Positions 1-6,957 are shown, counted from the stretch's first letter. The stretch: 11,698 nt of DNA from Lentisphaerota bacterium (GCA_003552565.1 PUNB01000259.1:1-11698); one strand, 5' to 3'. Translations and numbers: made by a program. Notes: generated by a model not told the origin, from the letters alone.

Positions 1-200
1 GCGTCGCAGTCGCCGCAGAGATATTCGTAGTATCCCTGTCCGATATCGCCGCAGTCGAGCATTCTTTCCACGTTGCTGTCCCAGTGCTCGGAAACATCGC
101 GGTTGTTGGCCGCGCGGAAACCGGCGCGAAACTCATCCCAGTGTTCGGCGAAAATGCGCTGCCACAAATTCAATTCCGAAAACGGTCTATCGCCTGTCAT
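1..200 (-). CDS. IS91-type transposase, N-terminal zinc-binding fragment (partial, runs off left edge)
   Basis: The reverse strand starts at an ATG (198-200) preceded by a good Shine-Dalgarno (AAGGA, about 208-213) and stays open to the window edge, giving about 66 residues. The visible text contains the pattern LWQRIFAEHWDEF, then a CGDIGQGYYEYLCGDC run. This resembles the N-terminal zinc-binding domain of IS91/IS801-type transposases, where a helix with a conserved EHW precedes a 'cGd...G...y.C..C' zinc site. IS91-family enzymes are Y1/HUH-type DNA-nicking transposases that move by rolling-circle-like transposition. The catalytic part lies outside the window, so it is not known whether the gene is intact. 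Alternative: another protein carrying this zinc domain. The assignment rests on recalled family pattern only. Confidence 0.7.
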   Translation of the reverse strand, partial: MTGDRPFSELNLWQRIFAEHWDEFRAGFRAANNRDVSEHWDSNVERMLDCGDIGQGYYEYLCGDCD

Positions 201-280
201 GCCTTTTCCTTCTTTTCGGGAAGTTTAAATTTTCAAGCATTGAAGATGAGAATATGAACGAATTCACTGCTGAAAATCAA

Positions 281-298
281 CGTTTTTTGTTAAAAACG
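281..298. repeat. Perfect 7-bp hairpin in the divergent intergenic region
   Basis: CGTTTTT (281-287) and AAAAACG (292-298) form a perfect stem around a TGTT loop. It lies 81 bases upstream of the IS91-type transposase start and just before a TTGACA box. It could be a structural end of the transposable element, a weak terminator or a protein-binding site. The sequence does not decide between these. Confidence 0.45.
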
Positions 299-300
299 AC

Positions 301-331
301 TTGACAAGGTTCCATTGAATACAGGTTATAC
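301..331 (+). promoter_or_regulatory. Candidate sigma-70-type promoter upstream of paaK operon
   Basis: A perfect TTGACA lies at 301-306. The -10 element is poor: GTTATA (325-330, 18-base spacer) or TTATAC (326-331, 19-base spacer). A second, weaker pair, TTGAAA (344-349) with TATGGT (366-371, 16-base spacer), lies downstream. Either would give a leader of more than 100 bases before the paaK start. The location upstream of a four-gene plus-strand operon makes a promoter expected here. Confidence 0.4.
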
Positions 332-409
332 GTTCCTATGCGTTTGAAAAATGAAAGTTGGTTAATATGGTAATGGGCTTGCTTATTCCTGAACCCGTTT
401 AACCTGATT

Positions 410-423
410 AATTCATGTGAATT
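410..423. promoter_or_regulatory. Operator-like palindrome between promoter candidates and paaK
   Basis: AATTCA (410-415) and TGAATT (418-423) are inverted 6-base arms around a 2-base centre. The site lies 74 bases before the paaK start and downstream of both candidate promoters. A regulator dimer bound here could block transcription. In an AT-rich spacer such a short palindrome can also arise by chance. Confidence 0.25.
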
Positions 424-496
424 CGGCCATGCGTCATTATATATTAATAATTAAGGTTAACACTATTGGCGGAAAGTTTATTATCGAGGAAGTCCG

Positions 497-1795
497 ATGT
501 TTCAAAAAGAGTATGAAACCATGCCGCGGCGGGAACTTCGCTCTCTGCAACTGGAGCGCCTGCGGTGGTCAGTCCGGAATGCTTATGATAATGTGGAAAG
601 CTATCGCCGGCATTATGACCAGGCGGGGTTTCATCCTGATCAGTTGAAAAAGCTTGACGATATCAGGCGCGTTCCATTCCTGACCAAGGAAATGATGAGG
701 GAGAATTATCCTTTTGGGCTGTTCGCTCGGCCGATGGAGGATGTTGTTCGGCTGCATTCTTCCTCGGGCACAACCGGCAACGCCACGGTCGTCGGTTACA
801 CAGCGCGTGACATAGAGGTTTTCGCCGAGGTGGTCGCCCGCTGTCTGGCGGCCTACGGCGGGACAAAAAAAGATGTTTTGCAGGTGGCTTACGGCTATGG
901 TCTGTTCACTGGCGGACTCGGACTGCACTATGGCGCTGAGAAACTGGGAGCCGCGACGATCCCGATCGGCGGCGGCAATACGGATCGTCAACTGATGCTG
1001 ATACAGGATTTCGGCACCACCATGCTGGCCTGCACTCCTTCCTATGCTTTAAACATAGCCGACCATATTGCGGTTAAAAGGCCGGATTTCAAACTGCGGG
1101 ACACCAATCTGAGGGTCGGAATCCTGGGCGCCGAACCATGGAGCGAGGAGATGCGCCTGGAGATCGAAGAACGTCTCGGGATCGAAGCTTACGATATCTA
1201 CGGTTTGTCCGAGGTTATCGGTCCCGGGGTCTCGGCTGAATGCGAGAAAAAATCCGGCCTGCATATTTTTGAGGATCATTTTTACGCTGAAATTATTGAC
1301 CCCGAAACCGGCGAAGTCCTTCCGGAAGGAGAAAAGGGCGAAATAGTTTATACATCTCTGACGAAGGAGGCATGCCCGGTGATTCGTTACAGGAGTCGAG
1401 ATATAAGCCGTCTTTATCATGATGACTGTGTCTGCGGCCGGACGCATGTAAAAATGGAGAAAGTCAGCGGCCGGACGGATGACATGCTTATTGTTCGAGG
1501 AGTCAATGTGTTTCCTTCTCAAATCGAGTCTGTGCTGATGGAATACGAGGGCACGGAGCCTCATTACCAGATTGTTTTGGACAGGCGGGGGGCAATGGAT
1601 GATATTGAAATCCAGGTGGAGGTGACACCGGCGATATTCTCCGATGAATTGAAGAATTTACAAGGCATGGCCTCCGGGCTTGAGGAAAGGATAAAAAGCA
1701 CACTCGGCGTCTCGGCTGAAATCACTCTGGTGGAGCCTCGTACAATAGAAAGGAGTTTGGGAAAAGCCAAAAGAGTTATTGATCGGCGACAGTAG
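497..1795 (+). CDS. paaK: Phenylacetate-CoA ligase (arylacetate-CoA ligase family)
   Basis: This adenylate-forming enzyme joins an aryl acid to coenzyme A with ATP giving AMP and pyrophosphate, through an acyl-adenylate. At 432 residues it is full length for PaaK. Visible motifs: the phosphate-binding loop SSSGTTG (residues 88-94), YGLSEVIGPG (from 235), the hinge region with RYRSRD, GRTDDMLIVRGVNVFPSQIE (adenylate-binding and start of the C-terminal lid), and the C-terminal GKAKRVID with the expected catalytic lysine at about 423. No signal peptide, so cytoplasmic. The start follows a GAGGA ribosome site at about 487. The next genes encode an ACT protein and indolepyruvate oxidoreductase, so the likely substrate is phenylacetate, indoleacetate or 4-hydroxyphenylacetate. 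The reaction could run as CoA activation or, thermodynamics permitting, in reverse to recover energy. The exact aryl substrate cannot be read from the sequence. Confidence 0.93.
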   Translation: MFQKEYETMPRRELRSLQLERLRWSVRNAYDNVESYRRHYDQAGFHPDQLKKLDDIRRVPFLTKEMMRENYPFGLFARPMEDVVRLHSSSGTTGNATVVGYTARDIEVFAEVVARCLAAYGGTKKDVLQVAYGYGLFTGGLGLHYGAEKLGAATIPIGGGNTDRQLMLIQDFGTTMLACTPSYALNIADHIAVKRPDFKLRDTNLRVGILGAEPWSEEMRLEIEERLGIEAYDIYGLSEVIGPGVSAECEKKSGLHIFEDHFYAEIIDPETGEVLPEGEKGEIVYTSLTKEACPVIRYRSRDISRLYHDDCVCGRTHVKMEKVSGRTDDMLIVRGVNVFPSQIESVLMEYEGTEPHYQIVLDRRGAMDDIEIQVEVTPAIFSDELKNLQGMASGLEERIKSTLGVSAEITLVEPRTIERSLGKAKRVIDRRQ

Positions 1796-1850
1796 TGAAG
1801 GAGAGTGAACCAGAATAACCAAATGATTGTTAACGCGGGAGAGCAAAACA

Positions 1851-2297
1851 ATGGTAAAACAAGTTTCAGTTTTTCTCGAGAACAAACCGGGCCGTCTCGA
1901 ACACGCTTTGAAAGTGTTAGCCGATGGCGGCGTAAATATCGTGGCTTTGACGATTGCGGAAACGTCCGGCTTTGGTCTTCTGAGAATGCTGGTGGATCAG
2001 CCGACTAAAGCCGCGCAGGCTCTGAACAGCGCCGGAATCACCAGCTCTGAAACACCGGTGACGGCGGTGGAGATAAAAGACACTCCGGGTTCGCTGCTGG
2101 CCGCTGTCAAAGGTTTTAAGGAACGCAACCTTAATATTGAGTATTTGTACACCTTCACGGAGCGTCATACGGAAGACTGTATTGTGGTGATCTTTCGCTT
2201 TGAAAATTGCGAAACGGCGGAACGAGTTCTCTGGAAGGAGGGGTACAAGCTGCTTTCACACGAGCAAATAACAGGGAAAAAGCAGGACGATGCATAA
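1851..2297 (+). CDS. Tandem ACT-domain protein (predicted amino-acid sensor)
   Basis: A 148-residue protein made almost entirely of two ACT domains, roughly residues 1-68 and 70-140. Each begins with the ACT pattern: hydrophobic strand, then 'kPGrL' (ENKPGRLEHAL) or 'tPGsL' (KDTPGSLLAAV), then a helix and a 'nI' strand. ACT domains bind small ligands, mostly amino acids, at dimer interfaces. No catalytic or DNA-binding domain is attached. I chose the ATG at 1851, which follows GCGGGAGAG (1835-1842) and begins directly with the first strand; an in-frame TTG at 1827 would add eight unsupported residues. The gene lies 55 bases after paaK and its last 8 bases overlap iorA, so it is almost certainly co-translated with the Ior complex. 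It may sense aromatic amino acids and adjust PaaK or Ior; that role is inference from position. Confidence 0.88.
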   Translation: MVKQVSVFLENKPGRLEHALKVLADGGVNIVALTIAETSGFGLLRMLVDQPTKAAQALNSAGITSSETPVTAVEIKDTPGSLLAAVKGFKERNLNIEYLYTFTERHTEDCIVVIFRFENCETAERVLWKEGYKLLSHEQITGKKQDDA

Positions 2298-3849
2298 ACA
2301 AATCATGCTGGGGAATGAAGCGGCGGCCCGGGGTGCGTTTGAGGCCGGTTGTCAGGTCGCGGCTGCTTATCCCGGCACTCCTTCAACGGAAATACTGGAA
2401 GCCGTCGGCCGGAACCATCCTCAAATCAAGGCTCAATGGTCGCCGAATGAGAAAGTGGCTCTGGAGGTGGCGTTCGGAGCCGCTCTCGGCGGTGTCCGGA
2501 GCCTGGCGGTGATGAAACATGTCGGGCTTAACGTGGCCGCCGATCCGCTGTTCACTTTTTCCTATACCGGCGTCAACGCCGGTCTGGTGGTGATAACCGC
2601 CGATGATCCAGGACAATGGTCCTCTCAGAATGAGCAGGACAACCGTCATTACGCCCGCCACGCCAAGGTGCCGATGCTGGAACCGTCCAGTCCCGAAGAA
2701 ACTCGGTGTTTCATCAGGGAGGCGTTTCAGATATCGGAGAAATTCGACTGTTTAGTGCTTGTCAGGATCACCACCAGAATAGCGCACTCCAGGGCATTGG
2801 TCAATCTTGAGGAGGAATTACCCACAGCGCCCAGATCCTTTGTCAGAAACCCGCCTAAAAATGTCATGATTCCGGCTCATGGCCGGCGCCGTCATGTGGA
2901 AGTTGAGAAACGTTTGAATGACCTGCGGTCGTTCTCTGACCAATCCGATTTGAACGTTGTCGAATCGGGCGGCAGGCAAAGAGGGATAATCACGGACAGT
3001 GTGGCTTATCAATATGTAAAAGAGGCGGCGCCGGATGATTCAGTCCTGAAAATCGGCATGGTCTGGCCGTTGCCGGAACAGAAAATCCGTCAGTTCGCCG
3101 CTGAGGTTGACGAATTACTTGTGGTCGAAGAACTCGATCCCTTTATCGAAAACTGGGTTCGAGCCGCCGGAATACCGGTGACTCGCGGCAAGGACATTCT
3201 GCCGATGTGCGGCGAATTGACTCCAGAGCTGGTCGCCGAGGCACTCGGGAAAAAGCAAGACAGTCATAAACCGCCGGTCTGTCCTGAAAAGCTGCCGATT
3301 CGCCCGCCGCGGCTTTGCAAGGGCTGTCCACACGTTCCTGTTTTCAAGGCATTGAAGAATCTTGATCTGAACGTCATCGGGGATATCGGCTGTTACACTC
3401 TTGGAGCGCTGCCGCCCTATAACTCCATGCACACTCAAACTTGCATGGGCGCTTCGATCGGCATGCATCTAGGGATGGAGAAAGCCGATCCGGAAAGCGC
3501 CGGACGCTCCGTGGCCGTGATTGGAGATTCGACCTTCGTCCATTCCGGCATTACCGGGCTGATCGACATGGTGTACAATCACGGCACCGGAACCGTGATA
3601 ATACTTGACAATCGAACCACCGCCATGACCGGCCACCAGGAACACCCTGGAACCGGTGTGACCTTGGCCGGTGAACCGACCCGGGAGTTGAACCTGGCGG
3701 AATTATGCCGGGCGGTCGGAGTTGACCGGGTGGAACTGTTTGACCCGTTCGCCGTGGACGATCTGGAAAAATTAATTAAAACAGAAGTCGAAACTCGCGA
3801 ACCCTCGGTGCTGATTGCGCGGCGTCCGTGCATTCTGAATAAAGGCTGA
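2290..3849 (+). CDS. iorA: Indolepyruvate ferredoxin oxidoreductase, alpha subunit, lacking the C-terminal ferredoxin domain
   Basis: IorA carries the thiamine-diphosphate site of the enzyme that decarboxylates indolepyruvate or other aryl pyruvates to arylacetyl-CoA and passes electrons to ferredoxin. Seen here (519 residues): an N-terminal pyrimidine-binding domain starting GNEAAARGAFEAGC with AAYPGTPSTE; a central domain; CKGCPH at 343-348; and the C-terminal TPP domain with GDSTF (412-416) and LDNRTTAMTGHQ (from 439). The protein ends at RRPCILNKG. Typical IorA proteins continue for about 60-80 residues with a cysteine-rich domain binding two [4Fe-4S] clusters. No such cysteines are present, and none of the three forward frames just downstream encodes a remnant. 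The gene overlaps the ACT gene by 8 bases. Its partner iorB follows only after a 379-base repeat-bearing gap. The identity is firm; the electron route is uncertain. Confidence 0.93.
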   Translation: MHKQIMLGNEAAARGAFEAGCQVAAAYPGTPSTEILEAVGRNHPQIKAQWSPNEKVALEVAFGAALGGVRSLAVMKHVGLNVAADPLFTFSYTGVNAGLVVITADDPGQWSSQNEQDNRHYARHAKVPMLEPSSPEETRCFIREAFQISEKFDCLVLVRITTRIAHSRALVNLEEELPTAPRSFVRNPPKNVMIPAHGRRRHVEVEKRLNDLRSFSDQSDLNVVESGGRQRGIITDSVAYQYVKEAAPDDSVLKIGMVWPLPEQKIRQFAAEVDELLVVEELDPFIENWVRAAGIPVTRGKDILPMCGELTPELVAEALGKKQDSHKPPVCPEKLPIRPPRLCKGCPHVPVFKALKNLDLNVIGDIGCYTLGALPPYNSMHTQTCMGASIGMHLGMEKADPESAGRSVAVIGDSTFVHSGITGLIDMVYNHGTGTVIILDNRTTAMTGHQEHPGTGVTLAGEPTRELNLAELCRAVGVDRVELFDPFAVDDLEKLIKTEVETREPSVLIARRPCILNKG

Positions 3850-3935
3850 GGAATACGAAGGAACGGCCTTTGCGCCGGGTAGATAACTGGGGCAGCGGCG
3901 AATGACTTCGGAGAGGACTGCGGACATCGGTTGAT

Positions 3936-3966
3936 GTAATGCGTAATCTGTAATTTTTAATTTTTC
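3936..3966. repeat. AT-rich stretch with repeated GTAAT/TTAAT words
   Basis: Four near-copies of a TAAT-containing word follow each other (gTAAT, gcgTAAT, ctgTAAT, ttttTAAT-like), ending in a T-run. This is the left part of the iorA-iorB gap. It looks like low-complexity spacer; no start codon with ribosome site or hairpin is evident in 3850-3985. Confidence 0.35.
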
Positions 3967-3988
3967 GAACAAGGAATCCATTGTTTTA

Positions 3989-4118
3989 TACAAGCTCGAC
4001 CGCCGGCGCGCAAAGCGCGCCGGATACCCCGAGGGGGAGACTCATTGAATGGTTTCTGGTGTCGGGTTTCGGGTTTTCCTGACACCTGAACACTGAAACC
4101 TGAAACCGCGAAGTCTCA
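3989..4118. repeat. Imperfect tandem direct repeat, copy 1 (130 bp)
   Basis: Copy 1 starts near CAAGCTCGACCGCCGGCGCG (3991-4010) and ends with AGTCTCA (4112-4118). It shares with copy 2 the GACCGCCGGCGCG block (3998-4010 versus 4128-4140), a CCGGATA block, a G-rich block, a perfect 24-base block (4078-4101 versus 4180-4203) and the terminal AGTCTCA. The copies differ in the middle, so they are diverged rather than recent duplicates. Copy 1 also contains its own inverted arms GGTTTC/GAAACC (4051-4056, 4095-4100) and GGTGTC/GACACC (4058-4063, 4081-4086), which could nest as one long hairpin. It lies wholly between iorA and iorB. Confidence 0.75.
4003..4023. repeat. Strong GC-rich hairpin inside repeat copy 1
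   Basis: CCGGCGCGC (4003-4011) and GCGCGCCGG (4015-4023) form a perfect 9-bp all-GC stem around an AAA loop. No T-run follows on either strand, so it is not a classic intrinsic terminator. In an operon transcript such a stem could protect the upstream iorA message or make transcription pause. In copy 2 the right arm has decayed. Confidence 0.6.
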
Positions 4119-4212
4119 CATAAGCCCGACCGCCGGCGCGAGACAGACCGGATATTCGGAGGGAGGACTTGTGTCAAGTCCTGACACCTGAACACTGAAA
4201 CCTTTAGTCTCA
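4119..4212. repeat. Imperfect tandem direct repeat, copy 2 (94 bp)
   Basis: Copy 2 abuts copy 1, begins near TAAGCCCGACCGCCGGCGCG (4121-4140) and ends with AGTCTCA (4206-4212). It keeps the leading GC block and the perfect 24-base block (4180-4203) but is about 36 bases shorter in the middle. It ends a few bases before the iorB ribosome site, so iorB is translated from a leader made mostly of this repeat. Confidence 0.75.
4165..4181. repeat. Perfect 7-bp hairpin inside repeat copy 2
   Basis: GGACTTG (4165-4171), loop TGT, CAAGTCC (4175-4181). The stem is unique to copy 2 and lies where copy 1 has a different inverted pair, so both copies keep a foldable element with different sequence. It lies 48 bases upstream of the iorB start. 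No T-run follows. Confidence 0.5.
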
Positions 4213-4228
4213 TTACAAGGAGCTTTAT

Positions 4229-4801
4229 ATGACCAATGTGATAATCACCGGAGTCGGCGGCCAGGGAGTGCTTTTGGCCTGTCGCGTTCTTATGGAGGCG
4301 GCTAAACTCGCGGGCTATGACGTTAAGGAAAGTGAAATCCACGGCATGGCCCAGAGAGGGGGCAGCGTTGAATGTCATATCAGGTTTGGAAATCAGGTCG
4401 CTTCACCGCTTGTCGCCCGCGACAACGCCGATATAATTGTCGCTTTCGAACTATGTGAAGCGGTTCGTAAACTGGAATATCTGGCGGCTGAGGGTGTGCT
4501 GCTGGTTAATAACATGAAAATACTGCCGTCAACCGTGGAAAGCGGAGCAATGGAATATCCGGACAACCTGGATAAATGGCTTGCTGAAAACATATCGAAG
4601 GCTTTTTTGCTGGACAACCGGGAGGCGCTTGCTGACATCGGCAGTAAAAAATGCCTTAACCTGCTCATGCTCGGAGCAATGGCCGGTTTCACCTCGATCC
4701 CTGACAATAATTGGGAAGAAGCCATCCGGAACTTAGTCAAACCGCAATACTTGGAAATGAATAAAAAAGCTTTCAGATTGGGGCGCGCCTCTTTTTCCTA
4801 A
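4229..4801 (+). CDS. iorB: Indolepyruvate ferredoxin oxidoreductase, beta subunit
   Basis: The small subunit of the arylpyruvate:ferredoxin oxidoreductase, corresponding to the gamma-type domain of 2-oxoacid:acceptor oxidoreductases and forming the complex with IorA. Its 190 residues are normal length for IorB. Diagnostic patterns: N-terminal GVGGQGVLLACRVL (residues 8-21), SEIHGMAQRGGSVECHIRFG, then ADIIVAFELCEAVRKL and a C-terminal helical part starting at about NLLMLGAMAGF. The start follows a strong AAGGAG (4217-4222) six bases before ATG, so it can be translated independently of the distant iorA. It carries no iron-sulfur cysteine motif, so it does not compensate for the ferredoxin domain missing from IorA. 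The separation from iorA by 379 bases is unusual; the pair is normally adjacent. Confidence 0.92.
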   Translation: MTNVIITGVGGQGVLLACRVLMEAAKLAGYDVKESEIHGMAQRGGSVECHIRFGNQVASPLVARDNADIIVAFELCEAVRKLEYLAAEGVLLVNNMKILPSTVESGAMEYPDNLDKWLAENISKAFLLDNREALADIGSKKCLNLLMLGAMAGFTSIPDNNWEEAIRNLVKPQYLEMNKKAFRLGRASFS

Positions 4802-4890
4802 TCAGCATTGCGGGTCTCAATTCCCTTATGAAGCAGCATCGGCGGCGGGCTGATTCATGAAAAGCTCAACCATTAATTAAGAGGTCAAAA

Positions 4891-6900
4891 ATGAATCAAG
4901 AAAAGCAGTCGGTAACGCTTGGAGAAGCTGAAATCCATTGGGATGGGGAAAATCTTAATGTACATAACGCTTCTTTTGTCAGACAATGGCGGATGACGGA
5001 TCGAGGTCTTGCCACTGCGCGACTCGCCAATGGAGAAAAAAACTGGGTCGCCAGGAACCCGCGTAACACCGACTGCGACTGGTATCTTTATAAGCTTATC
5101 ATGCCGCAATCCCGAGCGGAACTTGAAAAAGTATCCATTGATAAAGTAGAAAATCCGTCCTTGACAGCTTCCTGCCTCATCGCAGTCGCGGCATTCATAT
5201 ACCCTGATTCTGAAATAGCAGTCCGTTACACCGTACAAATGTTTCCGGACGCGCCGGGCGTTCGTACGCAGCTCAATATTCGTGGATTGCGACCTTTCGG
5301 GAGAGAGGAAATCACCTCGCATCTTTTGGAATCGTATGCGGAGTCACTGCCGCTGCCGACCGCGAGTTGTGAGCGTCAGGCTGTTGGTTACTACAATGAT
5401 CCGCAACATCGCAATCACGATGATATGCCGATTATGCGATGCGAAAACCGGTCAGGCGCACTTGCAGAAGAGAAACGCGAAATTTACGACTGGGCGAATC
5501 TTCTTTCGCTTCAGCGGGATGACCACGGGATAATCTTTGTTAAAGAATCTCACAAATGCGTCAATCAGGACGGCATTGACACTGGAGAATTCGTTCTCAA
5601 ACCAGAAAAAGTTCTTATTACAGGCCTCGGATTCAAAGGAAATTCTTACGCTGCCCTGGAGTCCTGGTTACCGCATGATCGATATTGCTGGTGCTGGGCA
5701 AATTGGTGTGTACCGTTCAAAGGTGGAGAAGCGGAAAAACAACTCTCATTGAAACGCTTTGACCGCGCCTGTTTCAATCCCCGACCTGAAAAAAATGTTT
5801 ACAGCCGCTCAAACACCTGGGGAACCCGTAAACCGGGAGACGAGGCAAGGAGAGCCGCTACTCAGGAAAATGTACTGAAAGAAATAAAAAGCTGTGCTGA
5901 TTTGGCTATAGATACAGTCACTATTGATGACGGCTGGCAGTTTCCTTTGGCTGGGCTCGACAATTCAATCCAGCATGATTGGCGGCCGAATCCCGAGCGG
6001 TTCCCTGAAGGATGGATAAAAATACGTGAAGAAGCGGAAAAAGCAGATGTCAACCTCCACCTTTGGCTGCCAGGCGCGAGAGTCTCATTGGAACAAATCA
6101 TACGTAATGTTGAAGAAGGTGGTTTCACCGGCCTGAAAGTGGATTTCTTGAATTTTTTGAATAGGGAAGACCTCGAATCGGTAGTGGAAAAAATAGACCG
6201 GGCCGTCAAATATACTGATAATCGATTAAGCATCAGTTGGGATGTGACAGAAAAAGAATCGCGTCTCGGCTATTATTTCGCAAGGGAATACGGCAGCCTG
6301 CATACCTCAAACCGCAAGGCTAAGTTTGACACGAAACGGGTTCATTACATCGCTTACACCCCGCGGCTGGTCCTTCGCGATGCGTGGCATTTAGCTCATT
6401 ACCTGAATCTCAATCAAATCGAAATTCCGATCCAGGATGTGGATCAGGTCGATCCTGAAATCAGCAATGCTTCCGCCTATTCATACGCATATTGCACGCT
6501 AATGGCAACAGTCGGATTACCGCTTTTTTTCCAGGAAACGCATTGCCTGGCGGAACGAGCGCGAAACGAAACGCGGCGGATCATGCAGGCTTGGCGGAAA
6601 CACCGTGAGGCCATGGCAAAGGGTTTTGTTTTCCCCATCGGGGACGAACCCTGCGACGAAAGCTGGACTGGTTTCCAGATCCACGATTCAGCGACTGGAG
6701 AAGGGTATGTACTGGTCTTTCGTGAGTTGCATGCCAGCCGAGACCAACGCGAATTACCACTTATGTTCCTTGAAAATCAATCGTTGGATTGGGAAGATAT
6801 TCTCAGCGGAGAGAAATGGACAGACAAAAATGCCGGCGTTTTGAATTGCCGAATTTCTGAAGTCCCCGGCTTCAGCTGGTTGCGCTACAAAAGAAAATAG
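4891..6900 (+). CDS. Clan GH-D (alpha-galactosidase-like) glycoside hydrolase
   Basis: A 669-residue protein with the layout of GH36/GH27-type enzymes: an N-terminal beta-sandwich region (about 1-290), a TIM barrel (about 300-560) and a C-terminal beta domain. Barrel markers: SNTWGT entering the barrel, TIDDGWQF with D346/D347, LHLWLPGA, and LKVDFLNF. K416-V-D418 matches the K-x-D motif whose aspartate is the nucleophile in clan GH-D. SWDVT (D451) follows. The usual GH36 cysteine/glycine-rich acid/base loop is not recognisable, so the acid/base residue is unassigned. No signal peptide: the N-terminus is hydrophilic, so it likely acts on imported oligosaccharides in the cytoplasm. The start follows GAGG at 4881. 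It is 89 bases past iorB on the same strand but functionally unrelated, and is convergent with the glycan cluster. Alpha-galactosidase activity is a family inference; a related glycosidase or transferase is possible. Confidence 0.75.
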   Translation: MNQEKQSVTLGEAEIHWDGENLNVHNASFVRQWRMTDRGLATARLANGEKNWVARNPRNTDCDWYLYKLIMPQSRAELEKVSIDKVENPSLTASCLIAVAAFIYPDSEIAVRYTVQMFPDAPGVRTQLNIRGLRPFGREEITSHLLESYAESLPLPTASCERQAVGYYNDPQHRNHDDMPIMRCENRSGALAEEKREIYDWANLLSLQRDDHGIIFVKESHKCVNQDGIDTGEFVLKPEKVLITGLGFKGNSYAALESWLPHDRYCWCWANWCVPFKGGEAEKQLSLKRFDRACFNPRPEKNVYSRSNTWGTRKPGDEARRAATQENVLKEIKSCADLAIDTVTIDDGWQFPLAGLDNSIQHDWRPNPERFPEGWIKIREEAEKADVNLHLWLPGARVSLEQIIRNVEEGGFTGLKVDFLNFLNREDLESVVEKIDRAVKYTDNRLSISWDVTEKESRLGYYFAREYGSLHTSNRKAKFDTKRVHYIAYTPRLVLRDAWHLAHYLNLNQIEIPIQDVDQVDPEISNASAYSYAYCTLMATVGLPLFFQETHCLAERARNETRRIMQAWRKHREAMAKGFVFPIGDEPCDESWTGFQIHDSATGEGYVLVFRELHASRDQRELPLMFLENQSLDWEDILSGEKWTDKNAGVLNCRISEVPGFSWLRYKRK

Positions 6901-6923
6901 AATGCCTGAGTTAACTTCATTTT

Positions 6924-6957
6924 CACCCTTTTTATCATTACTGAAAAAAGGGGGGTG
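6924..6957. terminator. Imperfect inverted repeat between convergent genes, possible bidirectional terminator
   Basis: CACCCTTTTT (6924-6933) faces AAAAAAGGGGGGTG (6944-6957) around a 10-base loop; pairing needs a bulge in the G-run. It lies in the 136-base gap between the stops of two convergent genes, where a terminator is expected. The T-runs are inside the stem rather than after it, so termination efficiency is doubtful. The rest of the gap (6958-7036) shows nothing recognisable. Confidence 0.4.

Noticed and set aside
417..647. A 76-codon plus-strand frame beginning upstream of paaK
   Set aside because: It overlaps the start of paaK in another frame, has no clear ribosome site and resembles no protein known to me.
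3850..3960. Possible decayed ferredoxin domain downstream of the iorA stop
   Set aside because: I read all three forward frames; each meets a stop soon and none shows the CxxCxxC spacing, so there is no visible remnant.
4003..4023. Intrinsic terminator after iorA
   Set aside because: The stem is strong but no T-run follows on either strand, and iorB, which must be expressed with iorA, lies downstream.
3989..4212. CRISPR-like array in the iorA-iorB gap
   Set aside because: There are only two copies, of unequal length, directly abutting, with no spacers and no cas genes in the window.
3986..4378. A 130-codon minus-strand open frame across the tandem repeat and the start of iorB
   Set aside because: Its translation repeats itself because it reads through both repeat copies, and it overlaps the well-supported 5' end of iorB.
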